Shown here one piece after another: positions 47,201 through 54,987 of a stretch of 64,000 nucleotides of DNA. The translations under genes and the position numbers were made by a program. The notes under the pieces are model-generated. The model had not been told where the DNA came from, ran no database searches, and saw nothing but the letters and a program-made list of their open reading frames with translations. The DNA is from JBBSJZ01 sp041751935. Lineage in GTDB: Bacteria; Planctomycetota; Planctomycetia; Pirellulales; Pirellulaceae. The stretch spans positions 62,001 to 126,000 of the forward strand of contig JBGSIA010000061.1 in the NCBI GenBank assembly GCA_041751935.1, given 5' to 3'. Position 1 is the first letter of the stretch, and the number at the start of each line of letters is the position of its first letter.

Positions 47201-47943
47201 TCGGCGGCTTGGAACAGTTGTCCCGAGATTTGGAAGAGGAGATCGCTGAAAGAGATCCACAATCTCGTCGATCGGCTGAACCGAACTCCGAAGGCGAAGA
47301 AACTGAGGAGGGACAACCACCGAACGGGCGTCAAATGCCCAACAGCGATTCACCTCCTTCACCAGAAGGCCAGCAGCCCGGCCAAGGCCAACAACCAAGC
47401 GAAGGCCAACAACCAAGCGAAGGTCAGCGGCCTGGACAAGGTCAACAGCCAGGTGAAAGTCAGCAGCCTGGACAAGGTCAACAGCCGGGTGAAAGTCAAC
47501 AGCCGGGACAGCGCCAACAATCGGGTAACAATTCCGAAGGCAACTTGAGTGAAGCTTTTGGCGGGGGACTGGGGCAGTTCGCGGCGGAAAGCCCGACATC
47601 GTCGCCGATCGCGGGTGCCGGGTTCCGAGAATGGACTGATGGATTGCGGGAGATCGAAGAGATACTGGACCAACCGGAATTGAAATCACGTGCTGCACAG
47701 ATTCGTGATCGGGCACGCGATATTCGAATGGACCAAAAGCGTCACTCTCGCGAGCCTCAATGGGAGCTTGTCGAAGAGATGATTGCCAAGCCGCTACGTG
47801 AATTGAAGGCAGACGTTACCGAGGAACTGGTGCGCCGCAGTTCCTCGCGAATGGCGCCCGTACCGATCGATCGCGATCCCGTTCCCGACGAATTTGCTGA
47901 CGCGGTGCGACGCTATTACGAAAGTCTCGGGAGCAACCGTTGA
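44296..47943 (+). CDS. Large membrane-anchored coiled-coil protein of the MoxR cluster (DUF4175-like)
   Basis: 1215 residues from ATG 44296, which overlaps the upstream stop as TAATG. Three hydrophobic helices at the N-terminus (about 22-45, 58-80 and 155-175), a beta-rich extracytoplasmic-type part, then a very long Gln/Glu-rich coiled coil (about 560-990) with LNEQLAQLQSALEQAEDEEE and similar heptads. A Gly/Gln/Pro low-complexity repeat (EGQQPGQGQQPSEGQQ type, DNA 47364-47526) precedes a conserved-looking C-terminal helical part. Similar proteins, called DUF4175 or hypothetical, occupy this place in other planctomycete MoxR clusters. The role is unknown; a scaffold is plausible. Ends in overlap with the next gene. 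Confidence 0.75.
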   Translation: MYETIIRQISEVASRYRKQRFWTLWFAIALVLVAVGAALLGGTWRGYVRGDHAAAGLATVAAVLFVLDWIVAALSYRNLRWVATRIEARFPTLSQRLLTVMTLRDSDSHDTHSRASVPELGYFQTRVIHEARDHSRKNSWAETVSTTGLRRGRFGGLVSSAMLGAILALLIAADPGADSVARMKNTPGRNVIVEPGNTEIERGTGLAITARFARDVPAMVDLVSIDEEGSERQLPMTRNLNDPLFGVFVIETANSFDYQVRTLDYASDRFHVEVFDYPSLLRADARLVFPEYTKLASRIVENAVRVSAVEGSKLTWSCTINKPVARAELIDDEGNRIPLVPTSDGSGRMEITLDLVKNQRWQMELVDLQERKNKMPIRLTARAIPNRPAEIKLVGVTDVTVSPLQELPLSAEIHDDFGIVRSGLSHLMGGGGETEVVLSQELPATKKHSIGQLVDFESLKAVPDQLLSYYFWAEDYDAGGEIRRTMSDLHFAEVRPFEEIYREGEEQPSGPPAPPSPTAQAAEELMELQKQIVSATWNILRSRFSMKLDDKTALDIDVVKQAQFDAAEQLKELIQDIDNDQSRAFAEAGLNSMTSAAEQLTLASTSREREMLEQAFASEQAAYEALLKLRAREFEVSRQRQQQSRSQSANSSQSRRQQKLDQLELKNDENRYETQSQAVENEEDAQASETRQILNRLKDLARRQSDLNEQLAQLQSALEQAEDEEEKQEIERRLERLREQQEELLRETDELAERMQQSNQPQETAQTAEQLEQARENVQQATQSLRENDASSALAAGSRAEEQFEQMRDDFRQQAASDFEEAVKQMRESARSLEESQQQLQESLEGTESQKSVGLRSDNPDTTSPVDLANEQQQRLDELMQQIQQTVEDAEESEPLLAEKLFETFRSAEQQELDRQLATIAELQRRGMNPEAQALSEQAGEGISQLRQGLEEAADSVLGDPTKSLERALGGLEQLSRDLEEEIAERDPQSRRSAEPNSEGEETEEGQPPNGRQMPNSDSPPSPEGQQPGQGQQPSEGQQPSEGQRPGQGQQPGESQQPGQGQQPGESQQPGQRQQSGNNSEGNLSEAFGGGLGQFAAESPTSSPIAGAGFREWTDGLREIEEILDQPELKSRAAQIRDRARDIRMDQKRHSREPQWELVEEMIAKPLRELKADVTEELVRRSSSRMAPVPIDRDPVPDEFADAVRRYYESLGSNR
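47364..47526 (+). repeat. In-frame tandem repeat coding Gly-Gln-Gln-Pro units
   Basis: Units of about 12-18 bases such as GGCCAACAACCAAGCGAA and GGTCAACAGCCGGGTGAA recur in tandem, coding EGQQPS, GQGQQPG and GESQQPG. Near-identical neighbours (for example the copies around 47396 and 47414) suggest expansion by slippage or unequal crossing over. Confidence 0.8.
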
Positions 47944-50348
47944 GCATGGTGTATCCATTGGCTGTTGCCGAGATTGTTGCCGACACGACTGTATCACTTC
48001 CTCCCGAAGGCCATCTCGTATGGGGCGCGCCGACATGGATCGTCCCTGTCATCGCGCTGGCGACGATTGTGTCGATATTCATTGTTTGGAGTTATTGGTC
48101 GAGGCGTTTGCCAACGTGGGTGCGAGTGATTGGCATTCCACTGAAGTTGGCTGCGATCTGGCTTCTCGCAATCTGTTTGTTACAACCGATGCGCAGCGGC
48201 ACACGACCCGAACCGATGTCCAACGTTGTCGCAATCCTTGCCGATACCAGCGCGAGCATGAACGTCGCTGCAGAGACGGGCGGTGAGTCGCGCGCCAGTC
48301 GAGTCAACCGGTTGCTCCAGCAAGACAACGGTTGGCGTTCGAAGCTTGCTGAAATGTTCGAGTTACGCAGTTATGGTTTCGACGCGCGACTGGAGAACCT
48401 CGGGCAAGACGATTCACTGACGAGCGATGGCGAATCGTCGCTCTTAGTAACTGGCTTGATAACGATGGCTGGGCGATTGACCAGCCGTCCTGTCGCTGCT
48501 GCCGTGTTGTTTACTGATGGAAACGCGACGGACTCCAACGCGATTCCGCAAGACTGGAAGTCACTAGGGTTTCCCGTTTATCCAGTGCTGCCTGCGGACG
48601 AGTCGCCGCTCGCAGACTTGAGTATCGATGAGATCAGCGTTAGCCAAACGGATTTCGAGTCCGCTCCCGTCACCGTTTCTGCCGCACTCAAATCAACGGC
48701 GATGGCAGGGCGGACGGCGACCGTCGAACTCAAGGAACTGTCCAGCGGCAAGGTCATTGAACAGCAAACCGTGACCCTGGCCGACGACGGTTCGCCGGCT
48801 CGCTTGAGGTTTCGCTTTCGACCGGAAACCAGCGGTGTGGGATTTTATCGCTTAACAGCGACAGATGAGAATGACATTGCTGCAGAAACTGACAGCAAGA
48901 TCGAAGCAACTCGGATCAATAACACTCGGCTGCTGTCGATTGAACGCAACCATGGACCGTATCGCATTTTGTATGTCGCCGGTCGACCTAACTGGGAATA
49001 CAAGTTCATCCGCCGCGCACTTGATGCCGATGAAGAGATCCAACTTGTCGGACTTTTGCGAATTGCCAACAAGCAACCGAAATTCATGTTTCGCGATCGC
49101 GGTGTCAGTACCACGAATCCGTTGTTCGCGGGTCTGGGCGACGAGGAAGAGGCCGCCCAGCAGTACGACGAGCCGGTGATCTTGCGTCTGGGCGTGCGAG
49201 AGCAAGAAGAATTGAGTACGGGTTTTCCAGATACCGCAGAGGAACTTTTTGCATACCACGGGGTCATTCTTGACGATCTGGAGACAGACTTTTTTACGCA
49301 AGATCAGATGTTGTTGCTGCGACGTTTTGTAGCGGAGCGAGGCGGCGGAATGTTGATGCTTGGAGGCCAAGAATCGTTTCGTGAAGACGCGTTCGCGAAC
49401 TCTCCTTTGGGCGATCTTTCTCCTGTGTATACGACGTCGCGTCAAGGTTTCACCGGCAGCGAACCCATGCGATTTGAATTAACGCGCGAAGGAATGCTGC
49501 AAGCTTGGGCGCGACTGCGGGAGACGGAACAAGCCGAGTCAACGCGGCTGAAATCGATTGTCCCGTTGCAAACCATCAATCCGATCGGTGATGTCAAACC
49601 GGGAGCCACGGTACTTGCGAAAGCTGTTGCCGCTGACGGTCGCACCTCGCCGGCTTTGGTCGTCCAGCGATTCGGCAGCGGTCGTACGGTAGCTGCCCCC
49701 GTGGGCGATTTGTGGCGTTGGTCCATGCGACGAAATGAATCGGACCAACAGGACCCCGAGCAAGCGTGGCGACAATGGACACGGTGGTTGGTCGGCGAAG
49801 TCCCGAAACGCACCGAGATCACTGTGTCTGCAAGCCGCGACGCGTCTCAACCGACACGGATTTCCGTTATCGTTCGCGACGAGTTGTACATGCCGCTGGA
49901 TAACGCGGACGTACAGTTGGAAATTCAACCACTGGAGGGCGAGCCGATACAACTTAAAGCGTCCGCCGATGTTGAACGAGCTGGATACTACCTTGCTGAT
50001 TTTTGGACCAAGCAAACCGACGCCTTTCGCGTAACTGCTAATGTAATTGGCGTGGACGGTGAGCATCTGCCGCCAGACACCGCGGGCTGGGTTACTGAGC
50101 CCAAGGCGGCAGAGTTCGAGCAACTGCAAACAAATCGTGAACTGTTAGAAACCATTGCCAGCCAAACCGGTGGACGCGTACTTCGTGATAACGAACTTGA
50201 TGCCTTTGCCGCCGAGTTGCCGCATCAAAAGGTACCGGTGTCGCAGGCTTGGGTGTATCCCATTTGGCATCAACCTTGGGTCATGCTGCTGGCAATCATT
50301 TGCTTGTGTGCCGAGTGGGGACTTCGACGTTGGAAGGGGTTAGCATGA
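47940..50348 (+). CDS. VWA/glutamine-amidotransferase-like membrane protein
   Basis: An 802-residue protein with two N-terminal helices (about 27-50 and 62-82), a VWA-like domain with MIDAS VVAILADTSASMNV, a large extracytoplasmic-type region with a GATase-like block (FTQDQMLLLRRFVAERGGGM then LMLGGQESF), immunoglobulin-like strands, and a C-terminal helix (PWVMLLAIICLCAEWGL). Starts at TTG 47940 in a TTGA overlap with the coiled-coil gene, or at ATG 47946; ends overlapping the next ATG. A further VWA member of the MoxR complex; its ligand is not known. Confidence 0.85.
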   Translation: MSMVYPLAVAEIVADTTVSLPPEGHLVWGAPTWIVPVIALATIVSIFIVWSYWSRRLPTWVRVIGIPLKLAAIWLLAICLLQPMRSGTRPEPMSNVVAILADTSASMNVAAETGGESRASRVNRLLQQDNGWRSKLAEMFELRSYGFDARLENLGQDDSLTSDGESSLLVTGLITMAGRLTSRPVAAAVLFTDGNATDSNAIPQDWKSLGFPVYPVLPADESPLADLSIDEISVSQTDFESAPVTVSAALKSTAMAGRTATVELKELSSGKVIEQQTVTLADDGSPARLRFRFRPETSGVGFYRLTATDENDIAAETDSKIEATRINNTRLLSIERNHGPYRILYVAGRPNWEYKFIRRALDADEEIQLVGLLRIANKQPKFMFRDRGVSTTNPLFAGLGDEEEAAQQYDEPVILRLGVREQEELSTGFPDTAEELFAYHGVILDDLETDFFTQDQMLLLRRFVAERGGGMLMLGGQESFREDAFANSPLGDLSPVYTTSRQGFTGSEPMRFELTREGMLQAWARLRETEQAESTRLKSIVPLQTINPIGDVKPGATVLAKAVAADGRTSPALVVQRFGSGRTVAAPVGDLWRWSMRRNESDQQDPEQAWRQWTRWLVGEVPKRTEITVSASRDASQPTRISVIVRDELYMPLDNADVQLEIQPLEGEPIQLKASADVERAGYYLADFWTKQTDAFRVTANVIGVDGEHLPPDTAGWVTEPKAAEFEQLQTNRELLETIASQTGGRVLRDNELDAFAAELPHQKVPVSQAWVYPIWHQPWVMLLAIICLCAEWGLRRWKGLA

Positions 50349-51328
50349 TCCGCAGTATCATGGTCGGTATTTTGGGTTTGACCCTGGCGAGCCATTTGCT
50401 AGCCCAGCCCCATATGATTGTGGTTGTTGGTGCAGAAGGAGAGCCAATGTACGGTGAGCAATTTGATTCTTGGTCTCAACAGTGGCGACAGTTGTGCGAG
50501 AAAGCGAATGCCGAGTTGACAATGATCGGCGGCAGTTCGCGCGTCGACAACGCGGACGACTCAAGTGATCGCGAGAAGTTGCAGCAACAGCTCGCTAAGT
50601 TATCCAAGTCCGATTCCTCCTCCGTTTGGATCGTGCTGATCGGTCACGGAACATTTTTGAAGGACCAAGCAAATTTTAATCTTGTAGGGCCAGACGTTTC
50701 CGCAAAAGATCTTAGCGAATGGTTGAAGCAAATTCCTGTACCCACTGTCGTTGTTAATGGAGCGTCGGCAAGTGGTCCATTCATCAATGCATTGTCGGCA
50801 AAGGATCGAGTGGTGATCACAGCGACGAAAAGCGGATTAGAAGACAACTTCGCTCGCTTTGCCGGATTTTTTTCTGCTGCACTCGCCAGCCCCACGGCGG
50901 ACTTGGACCACGATGACGAAGTATCTTTGCTCGAAGCGTTCTTAAAGGCTGCGGGAGAAGTGGAACAGTTTTACGCCAGCGAAGCACGCATTAGTACGGA
51001 GCACGCGTTGGTGGACGACAATGCAGATGCACTGGGCACACCGGCAGACATGTTCGAAGGTGTTTACGCCAAATCACCCAAAGATGTACTCAAGCAAGCC
51101 GACGGACGACTGGCTGCTCAAACTGTACTGATTCCATCAAAAAATCGTTTGCCGTTCTCACCCGAAGAGCTGCAACGGCGAGCAGCGATTGAGCGCGAAC
51201 TGGATCAACTTCGCGTTCAACGCAAAACGTTGTCCTCAGAACAGTATGACCAGCGGCTGGAGCAGATCTTGCTTCCCTTGTCGCAACTGTACCACGACGT
51301 CGAACGTCGCGTGACGAACAAACAGTAA
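50345..51328 (+). CDS. Caspase-fold (C13/C14-like) protein lacking the catalytic Cys
   Basis: 327 residues from ATG 50345 (ATGA overlap with the previous stop); a signal peptide ends at LLAQ. The caspase/legumain-like core is visible: VWIVLIGHGTF with the catalytic-type His, then FNLVGPDVSAKDLSEWLKQI, a strand VPTVVVNGASASGPF where active members have D/S-C at the nucleophile, and VVITATKSG. Further down, LDHDDEVSLLEAFLKAAGEVEQFYASE and LVDDNADALGTPADMF are blocks I associate with the planctomycete version of the family. With Ala/Ser in place of Cys it is probably not a peptidase; a binding or scaffold role in the MoxR complex is inferred. Last gene of the run. Confidence 0.7.
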   Translation: MIRSIMVGILGLTLASHLLAQPHMIVVVGAEGEPMYGEQFDSWSQQWRQLCEKANAELTMIGGSSRVDNADDSSDREKLQQQLAKLSKSDSSSVWIVLIGHGTFLKDQANFNLVGPDVSAKDLSEWLKQIPVPTVVVNGASASGPFINALSAKDRVVITATKSGLEDNFARFAGFFSAALASPTADLDHDDEVSLLEAFLKAAGEVEQFYASEARISTEHALVDDNADALGTPADMFEGVYAKSPKDVLKQADGRLAAQTVLIPSKNRLPFSPEELQRRAAIERELDQLRVQRKTLSSEQYDQRLEQILLPLSQLYHDVERRVTNKQ

Positions 51329-51359
51329 ATTCATTCCGTGGCGCACACCAAAGGCATTC

Positions 51360-52772
51360 ATGAACTCGATCTTATTCCGTTGCATTTTCAAACACGCAGT
51401 TTTAGTTGCGGTTGTCATGACGTTGGGAACTGCGGGCACGACGCGAGCCGAGTCCAAACCAAACATCGTGTTCATGATTGCGGACGACTGCACGTTCCGT
51501 GATCTGGGTTGCTACGGCGGCCAAGCGTTCACGCCGAACATTGATAAACTTAGCGCCCAGGGAATGCGGTTCACTCGTTGTTTCCAGGCAGCACCGATGT
51601 GTTCGCCCACTCGGCATAACATCTACACAGGGCTGTATCCAGTCACCAGCGGCGCGTACCCGAATCATACGCACGTTCAAGACGGCACCAAGAGTATCGT
51701 TCAGTACCTCAAGCAACTCGGGTACCGAGTAGGCCAGAGCGGCAAAACTCACGTCGCTCCGGCAAGCGTTTTCGACTGGGAGAAAATTCCGGGAAGTAAC
51801 AATCCTGAGTTTGACCAAGTAGATGTATTTATTGGCGAGTGTGCCAAGTCGGAACGTCCGTTTTGTTTACTGCTGTGTTCCAACGAGCCACACTCTCCAT
51901 GGGATAAGGGCGATGCTTCGCGGTATCCGCCAGAGAAAATTGAGCTGCCATCTTACTTTGTTGATACGCCGCAAACGCGTGATGCAATGTCCAAGTATCT
52001 GGCGGAGATCACGTACTTTGACGGCCAGGTCGGTGAAGCAATGGGACTTCTCGATAAACACGGCGTCAGTAACAATACGCTGGTCGTCGTCGTCAGCGAG
52101 CAGGGCAGTTCGTTTCCGTTTGCGAAATGGACGTGTTACGATAATGGGTTGCAGTCGGCGTTGATCGCGCGATGGCCAGGAAAGATCAAGCCCGGAAGCG
52201 TCAATCCGGCAATGGTCGAGTACATCGATTTTCTTCCCACGTTTGTCCAGGCTGCTGGTGGTGTTCCCGACGTGTCCTTGCAAGGCGAGAGCTTGTTGCC
52301 TGTATTCGCTGGTAAACAAGACCACAAACAACACGTTTTTGGCATCATGACGACTCGTGGAATCAATGCAGGCTCGGATTATTTTGGTATTCGGTCGGTT
52401 CGTAGTGATCAATTCAAGTACATCTGGAATTTGACTCCGGACGCTGAGTTCAAGAACGCCTGCACGAATTCGCCGGAGTTCAAGAGTTGGCAGAAACTGG
52501 CCGCGACCGGCGACCGAGAGGCGATTGAAAAAGTCAAGCGGTATCAATTTCGTCCCCCCGTTGAACTGTACGACGTCATCAACGATCCTCTGGAGATGAA
52601 CAATCTTGCCGGAGACGAAAAGTACGCGGACGTGCAACGGCAACATCGAAGCGAATTAAAACAGTGGATGGATCGCTGCGGTGACGAGGGTCAAGCAACG
52701 GAAATGCAGGCGCTCGAGCACATGAAACGCGGCGACAACACGAAGATGAAAAAGAAAAAGAAAAAACAATAG
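51360..52772 (+). CDS. Sulfatase (sulfamidase/N-sulfoglucosamine-type)
   Basis: A 470-residue secreted sulfatase. Signal peptide ends at TRAE. NIVFMIADDCTFRDLGCYGG gives metal-binding Asp residues, and MCSPTRHNIYTG (Cys81) is the C-x-P-x-R formylglycine site. HSPWDKG, FDGQVGEAMGLLDKHGV and SEQGSSFPFAKWTCYDNGLQ match sulfamidase-like members that cut N- or O-sulfate from glycans. Needs a formylglycine-generating enzyme, not encoded here. Odd: it ends with a lysine run (KMKKKKKKQ). The DUF1080 gene follows 46 bases on. Confidence 0.93.
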   Translation: MNSILFRCIFKHAVLVAVVMTLGTAGTTRAESKPNIVFMIADDCTFRDLGCYGGQAFTPNIDKLSAQGMRFTRCFQAAPMCSPTRHNIYTGLYPVTSGAYPNHTHVQDGTKSIVQYLKQLGYRVGQSGKTHVAPASVFDWEKIPGSNNPEFDQVDVFIGECAKSERPFCLLLCSNEPHSPWDKGDASRYPPEKIELPSYFVDTPQTRDAMSKYLAEITYFDGQVGEAMGLLDKHGVSNNTLVVVVSEQGSSFPFAKWTCYDNGLQSALIARWPGKIKPGSVNPAMVEYIDFLPTFVQAAGGVPDVSLQGESLLPVFAGKQDHKQHVFGIMTTRGINAGSDYFGIRSVRSDQFKYIWNLTPDAEFKNACTNSPEFKSWQKLAATGDREAIEKVKRYQFRPPVELYDVINDPLEMNNLAGDEKYADVQRQHRSELKQWMDRCGDEGQATEMQALEHMKRGDNTKMKKKKKKQ

Positions 52773-52818
52773 CCTTACAACTTAATCCTAATACCGTACT
52801 CCTTGAAAAGCCAACCTT

Positions 52819-53628
52819 ATGAGACTCCTGCTTCTACTAACCCTGCTTCTCGGATCGATCGGGCTTGTAATTGCTCAGGCCGCTGAACCTGAATTTCGTT
52901 CGTTGTTTAACGGTATGGATCTGACCGGCTGGGACGGCAATCCGGAACTCTGGAGCGTCCAGGACGGTTGCATCACCGGCACAACGACGGGACCGGAACA
53001 ACTTCAGTACAACCAGTTTTTGATTTGGCGCGATGGCATCGTAAAGAACTTTGAACTGCGAGCCAAAGTGAAACAGTCCGGCAACAATTCGGGCATACAG
53101 TATCGCAGCAAGGAACTCGCCGATGTCGGCAAATGGTCCGTCGGTGGTTACCAGTGCGATATTCACCCGACTGCGGCCAACAATGCAATGATGTACGGTG
53201 AAAAAGCTGGCGGTATTCTGGCTCAAAATGGACAAAGCGTAATCATCGATCCCGATGGCAAAAAATGGATCGTTTCTGAACACGAACCGGTGAAAGTGGA
53301 TGTCGACCAGTGGCACGAGTACACGGTTATCGCTCAAGGAAATCATTTGGTTCATAAAGTCGATGGCCAAGTCACGATGGAGTTGCGTGACTTTGATTCA
53401 ACTGAACGTGGTAGCGAGGGGCTGTTGGCGTTTCAGATTCACCGTGGTCCAGCGATGAACGTACAGATCAAAGACGTGATGTTCCGAGAGCTTCCTGCTG
53501 TTGATGTTCCCGCGTTCGATGATAAAACGGTGCCACCGGACGCAAAACTCGTGGAAGGGGCAAAGCCGAAAGATAAATCACCGGTCAAATCCAAGGTGAA
53601 AGACAAAGCAAAATCAAAAGCGAGTTGA
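52819..53628 (+). CDS. DUF1080 (3-keto-disaccharide hydrolase-like) protein
   Basis: A 269-residue secreted DUF1080 protein with a laminin-G/concanavalin-like fold. Signal peptide ends at QAA; FRSLFNGMDLTGWDGNPELW is the family start, NNSGIQYRSKE and GYQCDIHPTAANNAMMYGEKA follow, and LLAFQIHRGPAMNVQIKDVMFREL closes the domain. Some members hydrolyse 3-keto-glycosides. After the domain comes a ~50-residue tail rich in Lys, Asp and Pro (KDKSPVKSKVKDKAKSKAS). It lies between a sulfatase and a thioesterase/hydratase gene on the same strand. Confidence 0.93.
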   Translation: MRLLLLLTLLLGSIGLVIAQAAEPEFRSLFNGMDLTGWDGNPELWSVQDGCITGTTTGPEQLQYNQFLIWRDGIVKNFELRAKVKQSGNNSGIQYRSKELADVGKWSVGGYQCDIHPTAANNAMMYGEKAGGILAQNGQSVIIDPDGKKWIVSEHEPVKVDVDQWHEYTVIAQGNHLVHKVDGQVTMELRDFDSTERGSEGLLAFQIHRGPAMNVQIKDVMFRELPAVDVPAFDDKTVPPDAKLVEGAKPKDKSPVKSKVKDKAKSKAS

Positions 53629-53662
53629 TCGTCTCTGGGGACATCCTACTTGCGAAGCTGCT

Positions 53663-54919
53663 GTGTCGAATACGTCGTGTGCAAATGTTGAAATTGGAAA
53701 TATGAAAGCTGGTTTGAGCATTGGTGCCGTCGGCAGTTTGACGTGGACCGTTGATGCCTCGATGATCATCACTCTGGGAGGCGATTCACGGGCAACGGTG
53801 TTCTCGACACCGAATATGATTTTGCTGATGGAACGTGCGGCGCGCGAAGCGATTCGTGAGTTTCTTGAGCCCGGCGAAGAGTCGGTAGGAATCGACGTCA
53901 ACATCCAACACATCGGCGCCGCTCCGTTGGGAGCAACGGTGCGCGGGATCGCCCGAGTGACTTCGATCGAAGGCCGCCGCGTCAGCTTCGAGGTCGAGGC
54001 CTGGGCCGGTACGCGTCAAATCGGTGTGGGCACACACTCACGTGCGATGGTGCTTGTCAGGCGGCTGGTCGATACGCTAAGTAAGTTGTCCAATGACGAG
54101 AGTTCTGCGATGAATCTTTCTGCGAATTATGGCCCATTGCCGACGTTCAATACGCTGTCGGTCGAGATTGCCAATCGCATCGTTACGGTAACACTGAATC
54201 GCCCAAGGTCGCTCAACGCCGTCAACGTGGAGATGACTTCGGAATTGGAGGCGTTGGTGGGTTGGTTGCTCGGGCATCCAGAAGATGTGCGGGTGGTTCA
54301 GCTAACGGGGGCTGGCAATGCGTTTTGTGCTGGCGACGATGTGAAAGAACTGCGAGGCCTGACGCTCGACGCAGCCCGCAGTTTGAGTCATCGCCAAGCC
54401 GACGTCTATCTTGCATTTGAACGGTTGCCACAGCCAGTGATCGCACTGGTCAACGGTGATGCTCTTGGCGCCGGTTGCGTTGCTGCGTACTCGTCCGACA
54501 TGCGGATCGCGTCGCATTCAGCTCGCTTTGCAATGCCCGAGATTCGTTTAGGTTGGCCGCCCGGTTACGGTATCGCACAATTGACCGCATTGGTCGGCAA
54601 GTCGCGAGCGTTGGAACTTTGCCTGATGGGCGAAGCTATCTCTTCGGCACAGGCGCTACAGTGGGGGCTGGTCAATGAAGTCGTATCGTCGACGACTCTG
54701 CGCCAACGCGGGCAGCAGATTGCGGAGAAGTTATTGCAGATGCCGGCTGCGGCGCTGAGGGAAACCAAACGGCTGATCCATATCGATGAAGGATCTCTGC
54801 CAAAGATCGCCTACCGCGCCGACACCGACGCGTACGTTCGTTGCCTGGAGCTTCCCGATGCTCAGGAAGGATTGCTCGCGTTTGCCGAAAAACGCTCACC
54901 AAAATTCGAAGGCCGATAG
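53663..54919 (+). CDS. Hotdog thioesterase / enoyl-CoA hydratase-family fusion
   Basis: 418 residues, two enzymes in one chain. Residues 1-135 are a FlK-like hotdog thioesterase: VFSTPNMILLMERAAREAI, then VDVNIQHIGAAPLGATVRGI with the His, and GTHSRAMV. Residues 165-418 are a crotonase-fold domain: NRPRSLNAVNVEMTSELEAL, oxyanion-hole blocks GAGNAFCAGDDVKEL and NGDALGAGCVAAYSSDMRIA, and LGWPPGYGIAQLTALVGKSR. The pair suggests hydration or isomerisation of an acyl-CoA coupled to release of CoA. The substrate cannot be told. Start GTG 53663; ATG 53702 is an alternative. The two domains meet near residue 140-160 with a short linker. Confidence 0.88.
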   Translation: MSNTSCANVEIGNMKAGLSIGAVGSLTWTVDASMIITLGGDSRATVFSTPNMILLMERAAREAIREFLEPGEESVGIDVNIQHIGAAPLGATVRGIARVTSIEGRRVSFEVEAWAGTRQIGVGTHSRAMVLVRRLVDTLSKLSNDESSAMNLSANYGPLPTFNTLSVEIANRIVTVTLNRPRSLNAVNVEMTSELEALVGWLLGHPEDVRVVQLTGAGNAFCAGDDVKELRGLTLDAARSLSHRQADVYLAFERLPQPVIALVNGDALGAGCVAAYSSDMRIASHSARFAMPEIRLGWPPGYGIAQLTALVGKSRALELCLMGEAISSAQALQWGLVNEVVSSTTLRQRGQQIAEKLLQMPAAALRETKRLIHIDEGSLPKIAYRADTDAYVRCLELPDAQEGLLAFAEKRSPKFEGR

Positions 54920-54987
54920 AATGAGCGCTCAGCGTCGTTCTAAGGAACTGCCGACCTTTACGTCCCCAACTGAAAAATAATCGACCG

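Noticed and set aside
46763..47716. 317-codon minus-strand open frame
   Set aside because: Antisense to the coiled-coil and GQQP repeat of the large MoxR-cluster protein; the apparent repeats in it mirror that repeat.
51867..52646. 259-codon minus-strand open frame
   Set aside because: Antisense to the sulfatase gene, which has all its active-site motifs; no motif of its own.
54921..54980. 19-codon open frame MSAQRRSKELPTFTSPTEK
   Set aside because: Too short to judge, with no visible ribosome-binding site and no known match.
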